DNA of 64,000 bases. It comes from Rubripirellula tenax (GTDB lineage Bacteria > Planctomycetota > Planctomycetia > Pirellulales > Pirellulaceae). The position numbers were made by a program, and so were the translations under genes. Positions 9,709 to 19,422 of the stretch are shown here, one piece after another (position 1 is the first letter of the stretch; each line of letters begins with the position of its first letter). Under the pieces are notes generated by a model. That model had not been told where the DNA came from. It ran no database searches and was given only the letters and a program-made list of their open reading frames with translations. The stretch covers positions 30,272 through 94,271 of the forward strand of contig NZ_SJPW01000004.1 of the NCBI RefSeq assembly GCF_007860125.1. Reading direction: 5' to 3'.

Positions 9709-11124
9709 TCAATCATGGGGCGTTCTTGGAGCGCTGAGCCACTCATCAAGCTGCGCCGCTAACGAAGCGACCAGTTCTGTGTGGTCATCCAACACATTTC
9801 GGTTTTCGTTCGGGTCGGATTCAACATCGAACAACTCCACCGGCTTTCCGCTTAAAGCGAGCATCTTCCATTTGCCTCGCATGACGACTTCGGTCGCATA
9901 TGGCTTTGGCTTTGGGTAGTGCCGTTGAATGTTTCTATACAAATCGAGTTGCCAAAACACGGTCCCCCTTGTTTCGACAGTCGGTGGACGTTCGCCCTTC
10001 ATGTGAGGCAACAAGCTCAGTCCATCGATTGGCAAGTCGCTCGGCAGTTCGATTCCGGCCGCATCGCAGACCGTGGGCAACAGATCATTGGTGTGCCCAA
10101 AAGTATCTGATGCCTGACCGGCCGGGATCGCTGCTGGCCAACGCACCAAAAACGGAACGCGAAGTCCGCCGTCATGCAAGTCGGTCTTACCGCCCTTTAG
10201 ATCGCCAATGAATCCTTCAAAGGCGGCTCCATTGTCGCTGGTGAATAGGACAAGTGTATTGTCCGCGATTTCCAGGTCATCGAGCTTGCCCAGGATCTGG
10301 CCGACTTTGGCGTCCATGTGCTGCACCATCGATCGAAAGCGATGCTGATCTTCACTGATGCCGTCCACCGCGGTGCCCGACCAATGGGGCTCGGGCGCGG
10401 GTTCGTAGGGCTTGTGCGGCACGAGCCACCACATATTGATAAAGAACGGTTGGGGGTCCGCCGAGAACTTTTCGATCAACTCGATCGCAAAATCGCCATT
10501 GGCATCGGTCAAGTGCTTTGAATAGTACGGATCACCTTCGCCAACATGCTGGTCGTTGCGAAGCAGCACCGTTCCGCCTTGGCGAAAGAGAGTTTGCTCA
10601 CGACCCATGCGGCCGCGAATCGGCTGTTGTTCGATCTGAGTTTGATAAAACTCGAAGCCGTGCTGGCGGGGGCCGGGCTGGTCTTCCAGTCGCTTGCCGT
10701 CGGCGTCGACATGCAAACCGCCTAAGTGCCATTTGCCGACGTGGCCGGTGTGGTAGCCGGCACCCTTCAGGATTTCGGCAACCGTCGTCGCCGATTCCGG
10801 GAGCCATCGATTCACGTCGTTGAAGTGCTTTGTGATTCCGAATCGCAGTGGATATCGACCGGTCAATATCGATGCCCGCGTGGGCGTGCACACCGCCGAA
10901 CCAGCGTAGAACCGCGTAAACTTCTGTCCTTCCTTGGCAAGCCGATCAAGGTTCGGTGTATTGACGGCAGGACTGCCGAAGCATGAAAGGTCTCGATAAC
11001 CCAGGTCGTCGGCCAACAACAAAATGATATTGGGACTCTCCCCTGCGTTTACCAAGCCCGTCGTGCCGTTGAACACGAAAACGAAGACCAGAAACTTCGT
11101 GATTGAGTGTATCGTCGAGCCCAT
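9709..11124 (-). CDS. Sulfatase, exported
   Basis: A 471-residue arylsulfatase-type enzyme. A signal peptide (about 1-27) precedes PNIILLLADDLGYRDLSCFG (31-50), which supplies the metal-binding Asp pair. The formylglycine site is CTPTR at Cys79, followed by GKWHLGG and FTSDNGAAFEG. The C-terminal subdomain is complete (PVELFDVESDPNENRN). The protein removes sulfate esters from carbohydrates or other substrates after FGly maturation. The gene sits between DUF1552 (155 bp upstream) and DUF1080 (12 bp downstream) in a minus-strand operon. The substrate cannot be predicted from the sequence alone. Confidence 0.95.
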   Translation of the reverse strand: MGSTIHSITKFLVFVFVFNGTTGLVNAGESPNIILLLADDLGYRDLSCFGSPAVNTPNLDRLAKEGQKFTRFYAGSAVCTPTRASILTGRYPLRFGITKHFNDVNRWLPESATTVAEILKGAGYHTGHVGKWHLGGLHVDADGKRLEDQPGPRQHGFEFYQTQIEQQPIRGRMGREQTLFRQGGTVLLRNDQHVGEGDPYYSKHLTDANGDFAIELIEKFSADPQPFFINMWWLVPHKPYEPAPEPHWSGTAVDGISEDQHRFRSMVQHMDAKVGQILGKLDDLEIADNTLVLFTSDNGAAFEGFIGDLKGGKTDLHDGGLRVPFLVRWPAAIPAGQASDTFGHTNDLLPTVCDAAGIELPSDLPIDGLSLLPHMKGERPPTVETRGTVFWQLDLYRNIQRHYPKPKPYATEVVMRGKWKMLALSGKPVELFDVESDPNENRNVLDDHTELVASLAAQLDEWLSAPRTPHD

Positions 11125-11279
11125 CGTAGACTGCCTTTCTAGTTTGTCTTTCGTTTCACATATTGCGTAAGGACCTGCAACAATCGCACGATCCTAACTT
11201 TTGGTTTTTCCAAACAACGAGTCAATGCGAACGCTTGTACTCGGTTTTTCCGAAACGATTGGAGTTCAGCGGCGCCGCG

Positions 11280-12686
11280 TTACGAAAGCAAATCGGGGAA
11301 ATTCCCGGTGGCTCCAGCAAAGCTGTTGGTTTCCATTCCCAATTGTTGCAACATTGTGACGAAGACGCGCGTGAGTGGTTGGTCTTCTTGTTCAATCTTT
11401 TTCGTGTACGGTTCGGGGCCCCCACTCCAGGCTCCGCTGATCGGATTGGATCCCGCATAGTTCAGATACTTGCCATGCTTGATTTCCATGTTGCGTCCAC
11501 CCGCAAGGACGAGCGGATAATTGCGAGAAAGATGAAACGCGCTTGATGCGGAACCGAACAGCAGTAGCGTGTTATCCAGCATGGAGCCGGTGCCGGCTGG
11601 TTCCGGAGTTTCCTTTAGCCGGGTCGTGAATCGGGCGAATTCTTCATTAAGAAATCGGCAATATTTCCCAAGGTTTTCCCAGCCACCGGGATTCTTCGTG
11701 TCGTGCGTCAACTGATGTGCGAGATTGAACCCGACGGCGCGGGCGAGACGATCGCTGACGCCGGCGCCGTTTTCTCGCCCGATCTGATAAGTCGCAACAC
11801 GAGTCGAATCGGTTTTAAACGCGAGATAGATCATGTCTAACATGGTCTGCACATACAGCCGTGGCGACTCGGGCGAGATGTCCGCTTCCATTTTGGCCCG
11901 GTCGACGGTTGGCAGTGGCCGGTTGACCCACTCTCTTGCTTTCTGGACGCGGATCTCGGCTTCGCGAACGGAGTCCAGGTACTCATCGAACCGCAGCCGG
12001 TCATCGGACGACAGGATGCTGCGAAGATCGTTTGCGTCTTCTAACATTTCATCCAAAGCACTCTCGTTGTTCGCCAATCGGCGAGCGGCATCGACGTTGC
12101 TCTTGACGAAAAGCATGTCGAAAATACGCTTCGGGCTTTGTTCCGCAGGGATCGCCCGGCCCGCGCGATTGAATGAAAGCGTTTGGGCAGCGCGCGGAGT
12201 TCCGATACCACCGTCGGTCGACATCACCAGCGATGAAAACCGCGTTTGATCACCGACGTGCTCGGCGTAAACCTGATCCAGAGAGACCGCGTTCTTGTAC
12301 GGTCCATCGCGACGAATTTCGGCCGCCGTCAGAAACTGGTCGGCGTTGCGGTGGCCGTGTACTTTGCGAGCACCCGGGTGCGAAAATCCCGACAACACGG
12401 TTAAATCGTCACGCAGTGGCTCGAAGGCATCGGTACACTTCGTAAACGTAAATTCCGTTCCCCCACCATGCGGAAACCATGACCAATCCTGGTACGCAGG
12501 ATCTTCGCGCAGCGGCATCGGGACGCCGTCGGGGAAGTAGATACAGGCCATCCGTTTCGGATTTTCCCGGCCGGCCGAGTTCGACGCCGAAAGAGGCAGA
12601 TTGGAACTCAGCAGCGGAAGTGCCAGCGCCGCACCAGATCCTCGCAGAAACCGACGACGATCAAGTCGATTGAAGTTGAATGCCAT
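11280..12686 (-). CDS. DUF1552 protein with Tat signal
   Basis: A 468-residue DUF1552 family protein. The N-terminus reads LDRRRFLRGSG followed by a hydrophobic stretch, a twin-arginine signal, so it is probably exported folded. Family stretches include YFPDGVPM, GFSHPGARKVHGHRNADQFLTAA, SSLVMSTDGG and LLLFGSASSAFHLSRNYPLVLAGG. The family resembles DUF1501/sulfatase-like alkaline phosphatase folds, and its function is unknown. In planctomycetes it is nearly always found directly downstream of the DUF1592-type cytochrome gene, as here (68 bp). The pair recurs at 58.5-62.4 kb in this window. Confidence 0.93.
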   Translation of the reverse strand: MAFNFNRLDRRRFLRGSGAALALPLLSSNLPLSASNSAGRENPKRMACIYFPDGVPMPLREDPAYQDWSWFPHGGGTEFTFTKCTDAFEPLRDDLTVLSGFSHPGARKVHGHRNADQFLTAAEIRRDGPYKNAVSLDQVYAEHVGDQTRFSSLVMSTDGGIGTPRAAQTLSFNRAGRAIPAEQSPKRIFDMLFVKSNVDAARRLANNESALDEMLEDANDLRSILSSDDRLRFDEYLDSVREAEIRVQKAREWVNRPLPTVDRAKMEADISPESPRLYVQTMLDMIYLAFKTDSTRVATYQIGRENGAGVSDRLARAVGFNLAHQLTHDTKNPGGWENLGKYCRFLNEEFARFTTRLKETPEPAGTGSMLDNTLLLFGSASSAFHLSRNYPLVLAGGRNMEIKHGKYLNYAGSNPISGAWSGGPEPYTKKIEQEDQPLTRVFVTMLQQLGMETNSFAGATGNFPDLLS

Positions 12687-12754
12687 TTGTCTTGTCGTTG
12701 TCCGTCGCGAAATTGAATGTTTCTCAGTAGTGGATCAGTTATTGTACATCTTCA

Positions 12755-15481
12755 CTATCTCGTTTGGAAAAGCTCACTGGTCACAAGGCACATCACCAAG
12801 GTTTTGATGCCGTCGCCCGAATCTCGAACTCGCCCGGTAATATCCCTGATTCCCGCGCGGTCTGCGAACTCCAGTCGTCGACCCAACGCATACGTTGCCA
12901 TTTTTTCAACGGTCGCCTTCACAAACTGTTCGTGGCGCTGCTGAATCAGGTGTTCTTTGAGTCCCTTCATTCCGTCCAGGCGGGCGCCGTTGGGCAGGAC
13001 GCTTGTTGCGTCTACGACCTTCCCGTCGATCTGATCACGCCAGCATCCCATTGCATCGTAGTTCTCGAATGCGATCCCCCACGGATCAATCTTCTGATGG
13101 CACGACATGCACGCGGCATGATTGCGATGGTCCTCGATGCGTTCTTTCAAAGTCATCTTTGCGATCGCTGGATCGGTGAGGTCGATCTCGGGGACGGCCG
13201 GAGGAGGCGGTGGTGGGGGATCGTTGAGAAGGTTCGTCAACAACCACACGCCTCGCTTGACCGGGTGTGAGTCTTTGCCATCGGAGGTCATCGTTAGCAA
13301 ACCAGCCTGAGTCAACAGACCGCCACGATCCGGCTCACTTGGCGAGGGAACGCGGCGAAAATGATTCCCCTGAACTCCAGAGATTCCATAGTGCTGGGCA
13401 AGTCGCTCGTTGACGACCAAGTAGTCACAGTCGATGAAATCCAGAACGCTCGAATCACGCCGAAGCATATCAGCAAACAGAGCGATGGGTTCTCGCTTCA
13501 TCGATTCCAAAAGTGCTTCATCAAAACCGTCGTCACCTTGGGTGGGGCTCAAGAATTCAAGCGGCTGCATTTTCAGCCACTGCATGACGAAGTGTTCGGT
13601 AAAACGAGTTGCTCGTGGATCGGCCAACATGCGGTCGACTTGCTGACGCAGAATTCCGTGATCGCCGAGACGACCTTCGGAAGCGAGCTTGAGTAGCGTG
13701 TCGTCGGGCAAACTAGACCAAAGAAACAACGACAACCGGGTCGCCAACTCATTTTGCGACAGTTGATCTTTCTGTTTGCCTTGCTGTTCATCCTGATCGC
13801 CGGGTAACACATAAAGGAACTTTGGCGAAGTCAGAATGGTTGCGAGCACTTCGACGATCGTTTCCTGAAAATTCGTGTTGTTGCGTCGCAAATGCTGGAA
13901 CAGGCGCAGTTTTCGATCGATGTCACGGGTCGTCGGAGAACGACGCCAGGCGCGCGACATGAAGGCGGCGACAATCTCTCGCGCGTACGCGATTTCGTCA
14001 TGCGAGTTCTCGCTTTCCATGAAGACATTGCGGTGGGAACGCGGTGGCCAGTCGTCGTAGATCGGCGCGGCAACTTCCACGTAGTCGATCAGAATCGCCG
14101 GACTTTCTGTGGCGGTATCGGAACCGTCGTTCCCGATCGTGCTGTTTGTAAAACGAATGTACTCCGACGGGCTCGGTTGATCGCCAAGTTCAAACTCGCC
14201 ACGATAGGTATTGCGGTGCTCAATCTCGCTAAGCGGGATATCCCATTGGTAAATTTCCGGCTGACCGTAGGGAGCCAGAATGGGAACGTCGTGCCGACTA
14301 ACACGTTCGATCGATCGCCCTTGATCGGTTGCCTGAAAGCCAAAGTGCAGCTGTAGACTCGGAGCACGCTTTCCAACATTCTCAGCACGCGACGCTCGAA
14401 CGCGCACGCGCATCGTGCCTTCGTCTGGCAACCTGTCGCCGAGTTCAACGGTCAGTGCTTGCCGCTGGCCCGGTTGCACGACGGCGAAATGGGAACCAGG
14501 TTTGGGAATCGACTTGAATGTATCTCTGTGACGGAACGCATAGCCTGCTTTGCGATAATCCCAATCGGTCTCTACTCGCAGCCCTGTTGAAAGTTCTAGG
14601 TAATGCGACCTATCGGCAGATGCCTGAAAACGTTGTTTCAGACGTTCGATTTCCGCGACTTGCTTATCCGGCATCTCGGCAAACTTCTTTCTGGCCGCTT
14701 CGACGTCACGATCAAGTCGCACCTTTTCGCGTTCGAACGCGGCCTTCATCGGAATCGCCCAGTGCACCACAACCGGCCGGTCACCGCGAACCGTGATTCG
14801 GCGCAATGCCTTCAGTGCAAGCTGGTGATAAGTCTCGACTTGCTTCACGGACATGTGCAACGAATCGGCATTGTTCTCGAAGGCGTCGTCCTCGCTAGCT
14901 TCCGCCGGAAGATCACCTGCGAATGTCCACGGCACACCAAGCATGTCCTGCAGAGCGTAGTTGTATTCGTAGCGAGTCAGCCGCCGGAACGAAGAGCGAT
15001 TGCCACTGGCCTTGCTCAGTCTCTCTGCTGCTTGAATCTCAATGGAGAGCCAATCAACGATGCGGATTCGATCATCGTCGGCCAGTTCGCTTGACTCCGG
15101 TGGCGGCATCTCGCCTTTGCTGACAACCGAGAACACCTCCAACCACCAAGCGATGTCTTTGCCGCCGACGAGGTCGGGATCCAGTTGGTCCGCGCGAAAG
15201 TTCCCTTCGACGTTATCCTCGCTGTGACAATCGAAACATGCTTTCTTCAGAAGTGGCTTGATCGATTTTTCGTAACGCTGCGGATCACGGTTGCGGCTCG
15301 CGCTGATGGAATCCAAAACCCGCTCCGTGGCAACGACTGCGTTTGCACCGCTTGTCTTCTCGTTAGACTGGATCTGCGCATCGACAGAACTCTGTGCAAC
15401 AAGACACAGAGCCACTAGGACCATGGCCCGTAGACAGGGGGATCTTGCCTGGTGCTGAGGCGTGAATCGAGGTAGGAGCAT
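12755..15481 (-). CDS. Planctomycete cytochrome c protein (DUF1587/1595/1592/1588/1585)
   Basis: A multidomain exported protein of about 908 residues. The order seen is: signal region, an N-terminal PSCyt1-type domain with CxxCH (CFDCHSE), DUF1587 (FRRLTRYEYNYALQDMLG), a middle beta-rich carbohydrate-binding-like region, DUF1595, DUF1592 (LATRLSLFLWSSLPDD), DUF1588 (RGGLLTQAGLLTMTSDG) with a second CxxCH (CMSCHQKIDPWG), and a C-terminal DUF1585. Two c-type hemes are expected. These proteins are planctomycete-specific and their redox partner is unknown. The frame is open upstream to a GTG at 15544; ATGs at 15514, 15481 and 15424 are alternatives. I prefer 15481, which gives a short basic leader before the hydrophobic VLVALCLVA segment. 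It heads the DUF1552-sulfatase-DUF1080-PhoD run. Confidence 0.92.
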   Translation of the reverse strand: MLLPRFTPQHQARSPCLRAMVLVALCLVAQSSVDAQIQSNEKTSGANAVVATERVLDSISASRNRDPQRYEKSIKPLLKKACFDCHSEDNVEGNFRADQLDPDLVGGKDIAWWLEVFSVVSKGEMPPPESSELADDDRIRIVDWLSIEIQAAERLSKASGNRSSFRRLTRYEYNYALQDMLGVPWTFAGDLPAEASEDDAFENNADSLHMSVKQVETYHQLALKALRRITVRGDRPVVVHWAIPMKAAFEREKVRLDRDVEAARKKFAEMPDKQVAEIERLKQRFQASADRSHYLELSTGLRVETDWDYRKAGYAFRHRDTFKSIPKPGSHFAVVQPGQRQALTVELGDRLPDEGTMRVRVRASRAENVGKRAPSLQLHFGFQATDQGRSIERVSRHDVPILAPYGQPEIYQWDIPLSEIEHRNTYRGEFELGDQPSPSEYIRFTNSTIGNDGSDTATESPAILIDYVEVAAPIYDDWPPRSHRNVFMESENSHDEIAYAREIVAAFMSRAWRRSPTTRDIDRKLRLFQHLRRNNTNFQETIVEVLATILTSPKFLYVLPGDQDEQQGKQKDQLSQNELATRLSLFLWSSLPDDTLLKLASEGRLGDHGILRQQVDRMLADPRATRFTEHFVMQWLKMQPLEFLSPTQGDDGFDEALLESMKREPIALFADMLRRDSSVLDFIDCDYLVVNERLAQHYGISGVQGNHFRRVPSPSEPDRGGLLTQAGLLTMTSDGKDSHPVKRGVWLLTNLLNDPPPPPPPAVPEIDLTDPAIAKMTLKERIEDHRNHAACMSCHQKIDPWGIAFENYDAMGCWRDQIDGKVVDATSVLPNGARLDGMKGLKEHLIQQRHEQFVKATVEKMATYALGRRLEFADRAGIRDITGRVRDSGDGIKTLVMCLVTSELFQTR

Positions 15482-15575
15482 TGCCGCGGAGGAGGGAAGG
15501 GGAAGTGGCGACATCAGGGACCCCGATTGTACCACTGGAATCACCCAACATCAGTAATTCCTTCGATCAAAAACC

Positions 15576-16601
15576 CTATTTCACCAAGAGTTCGATCTTG
15601 TCGACGATGCCAACCATGTGCGACCGCAAATCCTTTTCTTGAAGCTTGGCTCCTGGCGCCTTCTTAAGGTATTGATCCAGGAACAGTAGCGTTGCGGCAC
15701 GCGATACAGCCTGAACATCGTCTTGACGATTGTTTGCGAAATTGAGTCGCCGCTCTTTGCTTCCCGTGGAATCTGAAAAATGCAGGTGCGCCGCGTTGTT
15801 GATCCACAGCAGATAGCGATCGCCGCTGGGCCAATATTGAAAGCTGTGTTTGCGATGGATCGGGACAAAGCCTTGCTGTTTGTCCAGGCTTCCAGAAATG
15901 CCGAGCAGGGGTACAGCAATGGAACGATAGCTACTTTCCAAAAAGAACGGTTCGCCCGGTCCCTGCGGCGACAATGCGACTCCGCACAGCACTCGCTTGT
16001 CTGAAAGATCAGGCCCCAAACCCTGTCCGCTTCCAACTTTCGGATCCAGCCAATCCAGCGCAGGACGGGCACCACAGACGGCGAGCGTGGTATAGGCTCC
16101 GAACGAATGCCCCATCATACCAATGCGGTTAACGTCGGACTTGCCCTGCAGACTCGGATGCGTCGTGTCCAATCGCGTCAACTGATCGATGGCGAAGCTA
16201 ACGTCTTTGGGGCGACCGAGAACTTCACCGGCATTGCGAGTCATTGCGGCGATGGTCTTGCCAACTCGCAGCCCACCAGCAGCGGCCTGTTCCGTATTGC
16301 TGCCGAGATGCTCCAAACAAACAGCGAGGTAACCGTGGGTTGCCAGGTGATGCGCCTGAGCAAAATTGGAATTTAGATTTCCGCCGGCACCATGCGAGAC
16401 GATCACGACCGGAAACGGCCCCGCCCCAACAGGCACGTGCAACTTCATGGGAACGATGCGCCCCGAACGTGCCACATCGGCGAGTTCCAACAACTCGATT
16501 TCGGTCGTGTCGTACTCGCCGGGCGCAGGCTGCGCATGCGAGACGCCGGGAAATGCTGCGATGGCAATGAAAGCGACCAGCGAGATTGCGATAGGCTTCA
16601 T
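15576..16601 (-). CDS. Alpha/beta hydrolase, dienelactone-hydrolase/PAF-acetylhydrolase-like, exported
   Basis: A 341-residue protein with a signal peptide cleaved near SHAQ (about residue 23). The alpha/beta hydrolase features are an oxyanion stretch VIVSHGAGGN (67-76), the nucleophile elbow MGHSFG with Ser166, an Asp-containing strand near GISGSLD, and a candidate His at NAAHLHFSD. The closest family appears to be dienelactone-hydrolase or platelet-activating-factor acetylhydrolase-like esterases. It lies upstream of the cytochrome/DUF1592 gene on the same strand, so it may be the first gene of that operon. The substrate is unknown; an exported ester hydrolase acting on plant or algal material is plausible. 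Confidence 0.85.
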   Translation of the reverse strand: MKPIAISLVAFIAIAAFPGVSHAQPAPGEYDTTEIELLELADVARSGRIVPMKLHVPVGAGPFPVVIVSHGAGGNLNSNFAQAHHLATHGYLAVCLEHLGSNTEQAAAGGLRVGKTIAAMTRNAGEVLGRPKDVSFAIDQLTRLDTTHPSLQGKSDVNRIGMMGHSFGAYTTLAVCGARPALDWLDPKVGSGQGLGPDLSDKRVLCGVALSPQGPGEPFFLESSYRSIAVPLLGISGSLDKQQGFVPIHRKHSFQYWPSGDRYLLWINNAAHLHFSDSTGSKERRLNFANNRQDDVQAVSRAATLLFLDQYLKKAPGAKLQEKDLRSHMVGIVDKIELLVK

Positions 16602-17195
16602 GATGCTTCCTGGTGTGAGATTCGAGGCAATCCGTCACCCGCGATCGGGTTCGCCGTCCTTGTGGATTGTAGTGCGTCCAGCCGAGCGTGAACTTTTCGG
16701 GCAACCTGTGTTCCAGCGTTCCGCGAGAGAGACACAAGACGCATGCAAAATCCGCAACGCTCCTTCTTTTCAGTTGCGTCTTCGCGAATGCACTTTGGAA
16801 AGTACTGTGTGGCCGACCGTTTGCGCCGCGCGGCGATGACACCATGCCCATTCTAAACTCGAGGCGAGCGAAGCCTTCGCTGTCGATCACATGGTGCAAC
16901 CAGAATCGTTCACATTGCTTGTTGTTCAAAGCATCAGGTGTATTCAAGGAAATTTCACCACCACGCACCTTCGGCCTCAACCAGAACTCCGACGTGCCCG
17001 ATCGTCTTGCGGTTGCGGTCCAGGGGTTTCTCCTTGATCATTGGGGGGATCGCTTCACGGCTGCAAAAAATCGTACGCAAATGATGCTTTTGCGTAGTGA
17101 ACGTGGTGAGCGTGAAGATAGAATCCAGCGCGTATCCGACTTGCTTATCGTTCTCTTGTCAAAACCCTTCTTTCTCAAATCCGTGACACAGACTC
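16602..17195. other. Intergenic region, about 590 bp, no convincing gene
   Basis: The gap lies between the divergently transcribed hydrolase (minus) and NhaC (plus) genes. Long open frames exist on both strands (16225-16980 minus, 16688-17206 plus). Their products are rich in Arg/Cys/His/Ser without domains, and I do not believe them. The stretch may be decayed or repeat-derived sequence; a promoter for each flanking gene must be here but no clear motif was seen. Confidence 0.45.
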
Positions 17196-18962
17196 TTGAA
17201 TACTGAGCAAACCGATCAGCAAATCAATCACGAAGCACCGAACAGATTTCCGGGTTCGAAACGCAACTTCACCGTCGGCCGATGGGCCGCCTGCGTTGTC
17301 GTTGTCGGATTGGCGATGTCATTTGCCGCTGGCAAGTGGGCAAAGTCGACCGATCTGATTGACAAGATTGCGATCGAACAAACGGTCGAAGACGGCAAAT
17401 CATGGGTCGTCATCGATATGGAAAAGATCGATACCGAAACCCTGCCGGTTTGGAACGAGACGGATGCCGAAGGCTTGACGGCAGACGAATTGGCCACCAA
17501 GGTTTTTCGCGATGCTGATGGTCGGCCGATACGCGTCGTTCGATCGAGCCACTTTCGATGGTGGTCGTTTTTACCCGCGATCATGGCCGTGGCGATGTGT
17601 TTGCTCACGAAAGAACCGATGATTTCGCTGCTCGCGGGTGTGGTATCGGGCGGATTGCTGCTCGGGCAATACAACATCGTCGATGAAGTGCTGATGCCGT
17701 CGATGGCCAGCGTCAGTGGTGCGGGCATCCTGCTGCTCTATCTTTGGTTGTTGGGCGCGTTGATGGGGATCTGGTCTCGCAACGGCGCCGCAGAAGCGTT
17801 CGCAAACTGGGCGACTCGCCATTTCGTTCGCGGCCCCCGTTCGGCAAAATTGGTCGCCTGGGGATTGGGAGTTCTGTTTTTCCAAGGCGGAACGATCAGC
17901 ACCGTCTTGGTGGGCACGACGGTCCGGCCGGTCGCCGATCGCCAACGAATCAGCCACGAGGAACTGTCGTACATCGTCGACTCGACGGCATCACCGATTG
18001 CGATCTTGTTGGCGTTCAACGCCTGGCCCTTGTACGTGCAAACATTGATCTTCGTACCGGGCGTCACGTTTCTGGCGACCGAGTCCGATCGGCTGAGTTT
18101 CTTCTTCGGATCGCTACCGCTTAGTTTTTACGCCTGGTTCGCAGTGCTCGGCACGCTGCTGTTGTCCGTTGAAAAGGCTCCGTTCCTTGGAAAACGAATG
18201 CGTGCCGCCATCGAACGATCCAGGACGACGGGCCAGCTCGATCGCCCCGGCAGCGACCCCATGCTGTCGACCGAACTGCAAGCCAGCCAGACACCCGAAG
18301 GCTACGTCCCATCGCTGCTGGAATTTGTCTTGCCATTAGGAATGTTGACCGGGATCGCGGTCGGCACTTTTTGGTTTTCCGGATCACCGCAAGTCCGCGT
18401 TGCGTTTGCCGTCGCTGTTGTGGTGGCCGCGATCACGTCACTGATTCGCGGGATGTCGCTGACCGATTTGATGCTTGGCATCAACAACGGCTTGAAGGGC
18501 GTGGTGGTCGCTTCGGTGATCCTGCTGCTTGCCGTCACGCTGGGAAGCATCACACGTGACACAGGCGCGGCGTACTACTTGACCAGCGGACTCGGGGATA
18601 CCGTCCCCTACATGCTGTTGCCGGGATTGTTGTTCGTTTTGACGGTTGCGATTGCGTTTTCGACAGGCACGAGTTGGGGAACTTACGCGGTCGCGTTTCC
18701 GTTAGCGATGCCGCTGGCGATCTCCGTTGCCGCGTCAGCCGACTTAAGCAACCCACAACTGTTTGTCGCAATCTGTTTCGCATCGGTGCTCAACGGCAGC
18801 GTCATGGGCGACCAGTGTTCGCCGATATCGGACACGACAGTCTTGAGTTCGATGACAACAGGCGCCGATTTGATGGACCACGTACTCACCCAAATGATCC
18901 CCGCCACCGCTGCAGCTGGCATTGCACTGGTCCTGTGGACCGCGCTCGCGTTGACGTGCTAA
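17196..18962 (+). CDS. Na+/H+ antiporter, NhaC family
   Basis: A 588-residue polytopic inner-membrane protein. After one N-terminal hydrophobic segment (about 29-46) comes a soluble insert of roughly 80 residues. About eleven further hydrophobic segments follow, with family-type stretches [38 protein letters not shown] and, near the C-terminus, [17 protein letters not shown] and [18 protein letters not shown]. NhaC proteins exchange sodium for protons. The periplasmic insert (about 47-120, with DADGRP) is longer than in classical NhaC and is typical of planctomycete and Bacteroidetes members. The frame begins with TTG at 17196; no strong Shine-Dalgarno was seen, so the start is uncertain, but the first membrane helix requires a start near here. 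It is transcribed alone. Confidence 0.88.
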   Translation: MNTEQTDQQINHEAPNRFPGSKRNFTVGRWAACVVVVGLAMSFAAGKWAKSTDLIDKIAIEQTVEDGKSWVVIDMEKIDTETLPVWNETDAEGLTADELATKVFRDADGRPIRVVRSSHFRWWSFLPAIMAVAMCLLTKEPMISLLAGVVSGGLLLGQYNIVDEVLMPSMASVSGAGILLLYLWLLGALMGIWSRNGAAEAFANWATRHFVRGPRSAKLVAWGLGVLFFQGGTISTVLVGTTVRPVADRQRISHEELSYIVDSTASPIAILLAFNAWPLYVQTLIFVPGVTFLATESDRLSFFFGSLPLSFYAWFAVLGTLLLSVEKAPFLGKRMRAAIERSRTTGQLDRPGSDPMLSTELQASQTPEGYVPSLLEFVLPLGMLTGIAVGTFWFSGSPQVRVAFAVAVVVAAITSLIRGMSLTDLMLGINNGLKGVVVASVILLLAVTLGSITRDTGAAYYLTSGLGDTVPYMLLPGLLFVLTVAIAFSTGTSWGTYAVAFPLAMPLAISVAASADLSNPQLFVAICFASVLNGSVMGDQCSPISDTTVLSSMTTGADLMDHVLTQMIPATAAAGIALVLWTALALTC

Positions 18963-19342
18963 TTGAGTTTTGCACGACACACGCTACTGCAACTGCACAC
19001 CCACTTGCAGGAACTGTGCATCTGCCTAGCGGAAACGGGTCGAACGAAGATAAAGTTTCAGTCATCTGCAAATGATTAAAATGCAGGAGGAGTGGCCGTT
19101 GTCGACCATCGCCTACGATGGCACAACTACTCGGTGCACTCGATCTGAAACAGGTCGGGAAACTTGAGCATCCGAAATGCATCGATTGCGGCTACCGCAT
19201 GATTCAATTGCATCGGAGTGCGGGTCGACCGAAACTGCTGCGGTGCTTTGGATTGCCAACCCGGCTCCGCTGTCGGCCACGAATGGCACGTAGATAACTT
19301 CTAAGCACGACTTTTTCCGTTCGGGCAGCCTGCCTGAACGGA
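18963..19342. other. Region between nhaC-like gene and the IS21 element
   Basis: About 380 bp without a confident gene. It contains the small zinc-ribbon-like frame listed separately. Just before the element it has an inverted repeat at 19318-19342, with arms CCGTTCGGGCAG and CTGCCTGAACGG separated by one base. The repeat has an oligo-T run before it, not after it, so it does not look like a terminator on the plus strand. The sequence beside the element does not continue the membrane gene cut on the other side. Confidence 0.4.
19118..19297 (+). CDS. Possible small zinc-ribbon-like peptide or gene remnant
   Basis: A 59-codon frame with a protein-like start, MAQLLGALDLKQ, followed by HPKCIDCGYRM and GRPKLLRCFG. 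The spacing of a CxxC pair and a later Cys suggests half of a zinc ribbon. The tail (LPTRLRCRPRMARR) looks like out-of-frame sequence, so this may be a frameshifted or truncated remnant. GGAGGAG lies about 25 bases upstream, which is too far for a normal ribosome site. Weak call; it may be noise. Confidence 0.2.
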   Translation: MAQLLGALDLKQVGKLEHPKCIDCGYRMIQLHRSAGRPKLLRCFGLPTRLRCRPRMARR

Positions 19343-19397
19343 TGTCAGTTTGCGCCCAAACAGTACCAGTGATTGGCGCCTCAAACGGTACCAGTTG
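19343..19397 (+). repeat. IS21 left terminal inverted repeat
   Basis: Starts TGTCAGTTTGCGCCC and contains two copies of the AAAC(A/G)GTACCAG motif (about 19357-19368 and 19383-19395). It matches the reverse complement of 21863-21918 over nearly its full length with few mismatches and one single-base gap. Confidence 0.9.
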
Positions 19398-19422
19398 ATC
19401 CCACACCCCGGCCCCTTGTCCG

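Noticed and set aside
16225..17206. Long open frames on both strands (251 and 172 codons) upstream of the NhaC gene
   Set aside because: Products are rich in Arg, Cys, Ser and His, with no domains or plausible starts, and one overlaps a real hydrolase gene.
19318..19342. Inverted repeat beside the IS21 left end considered as a terminator
   Set aside because: The T run is before the hairpin, not after it, on the plus strand, and on the minus strand it is followed by A residues.
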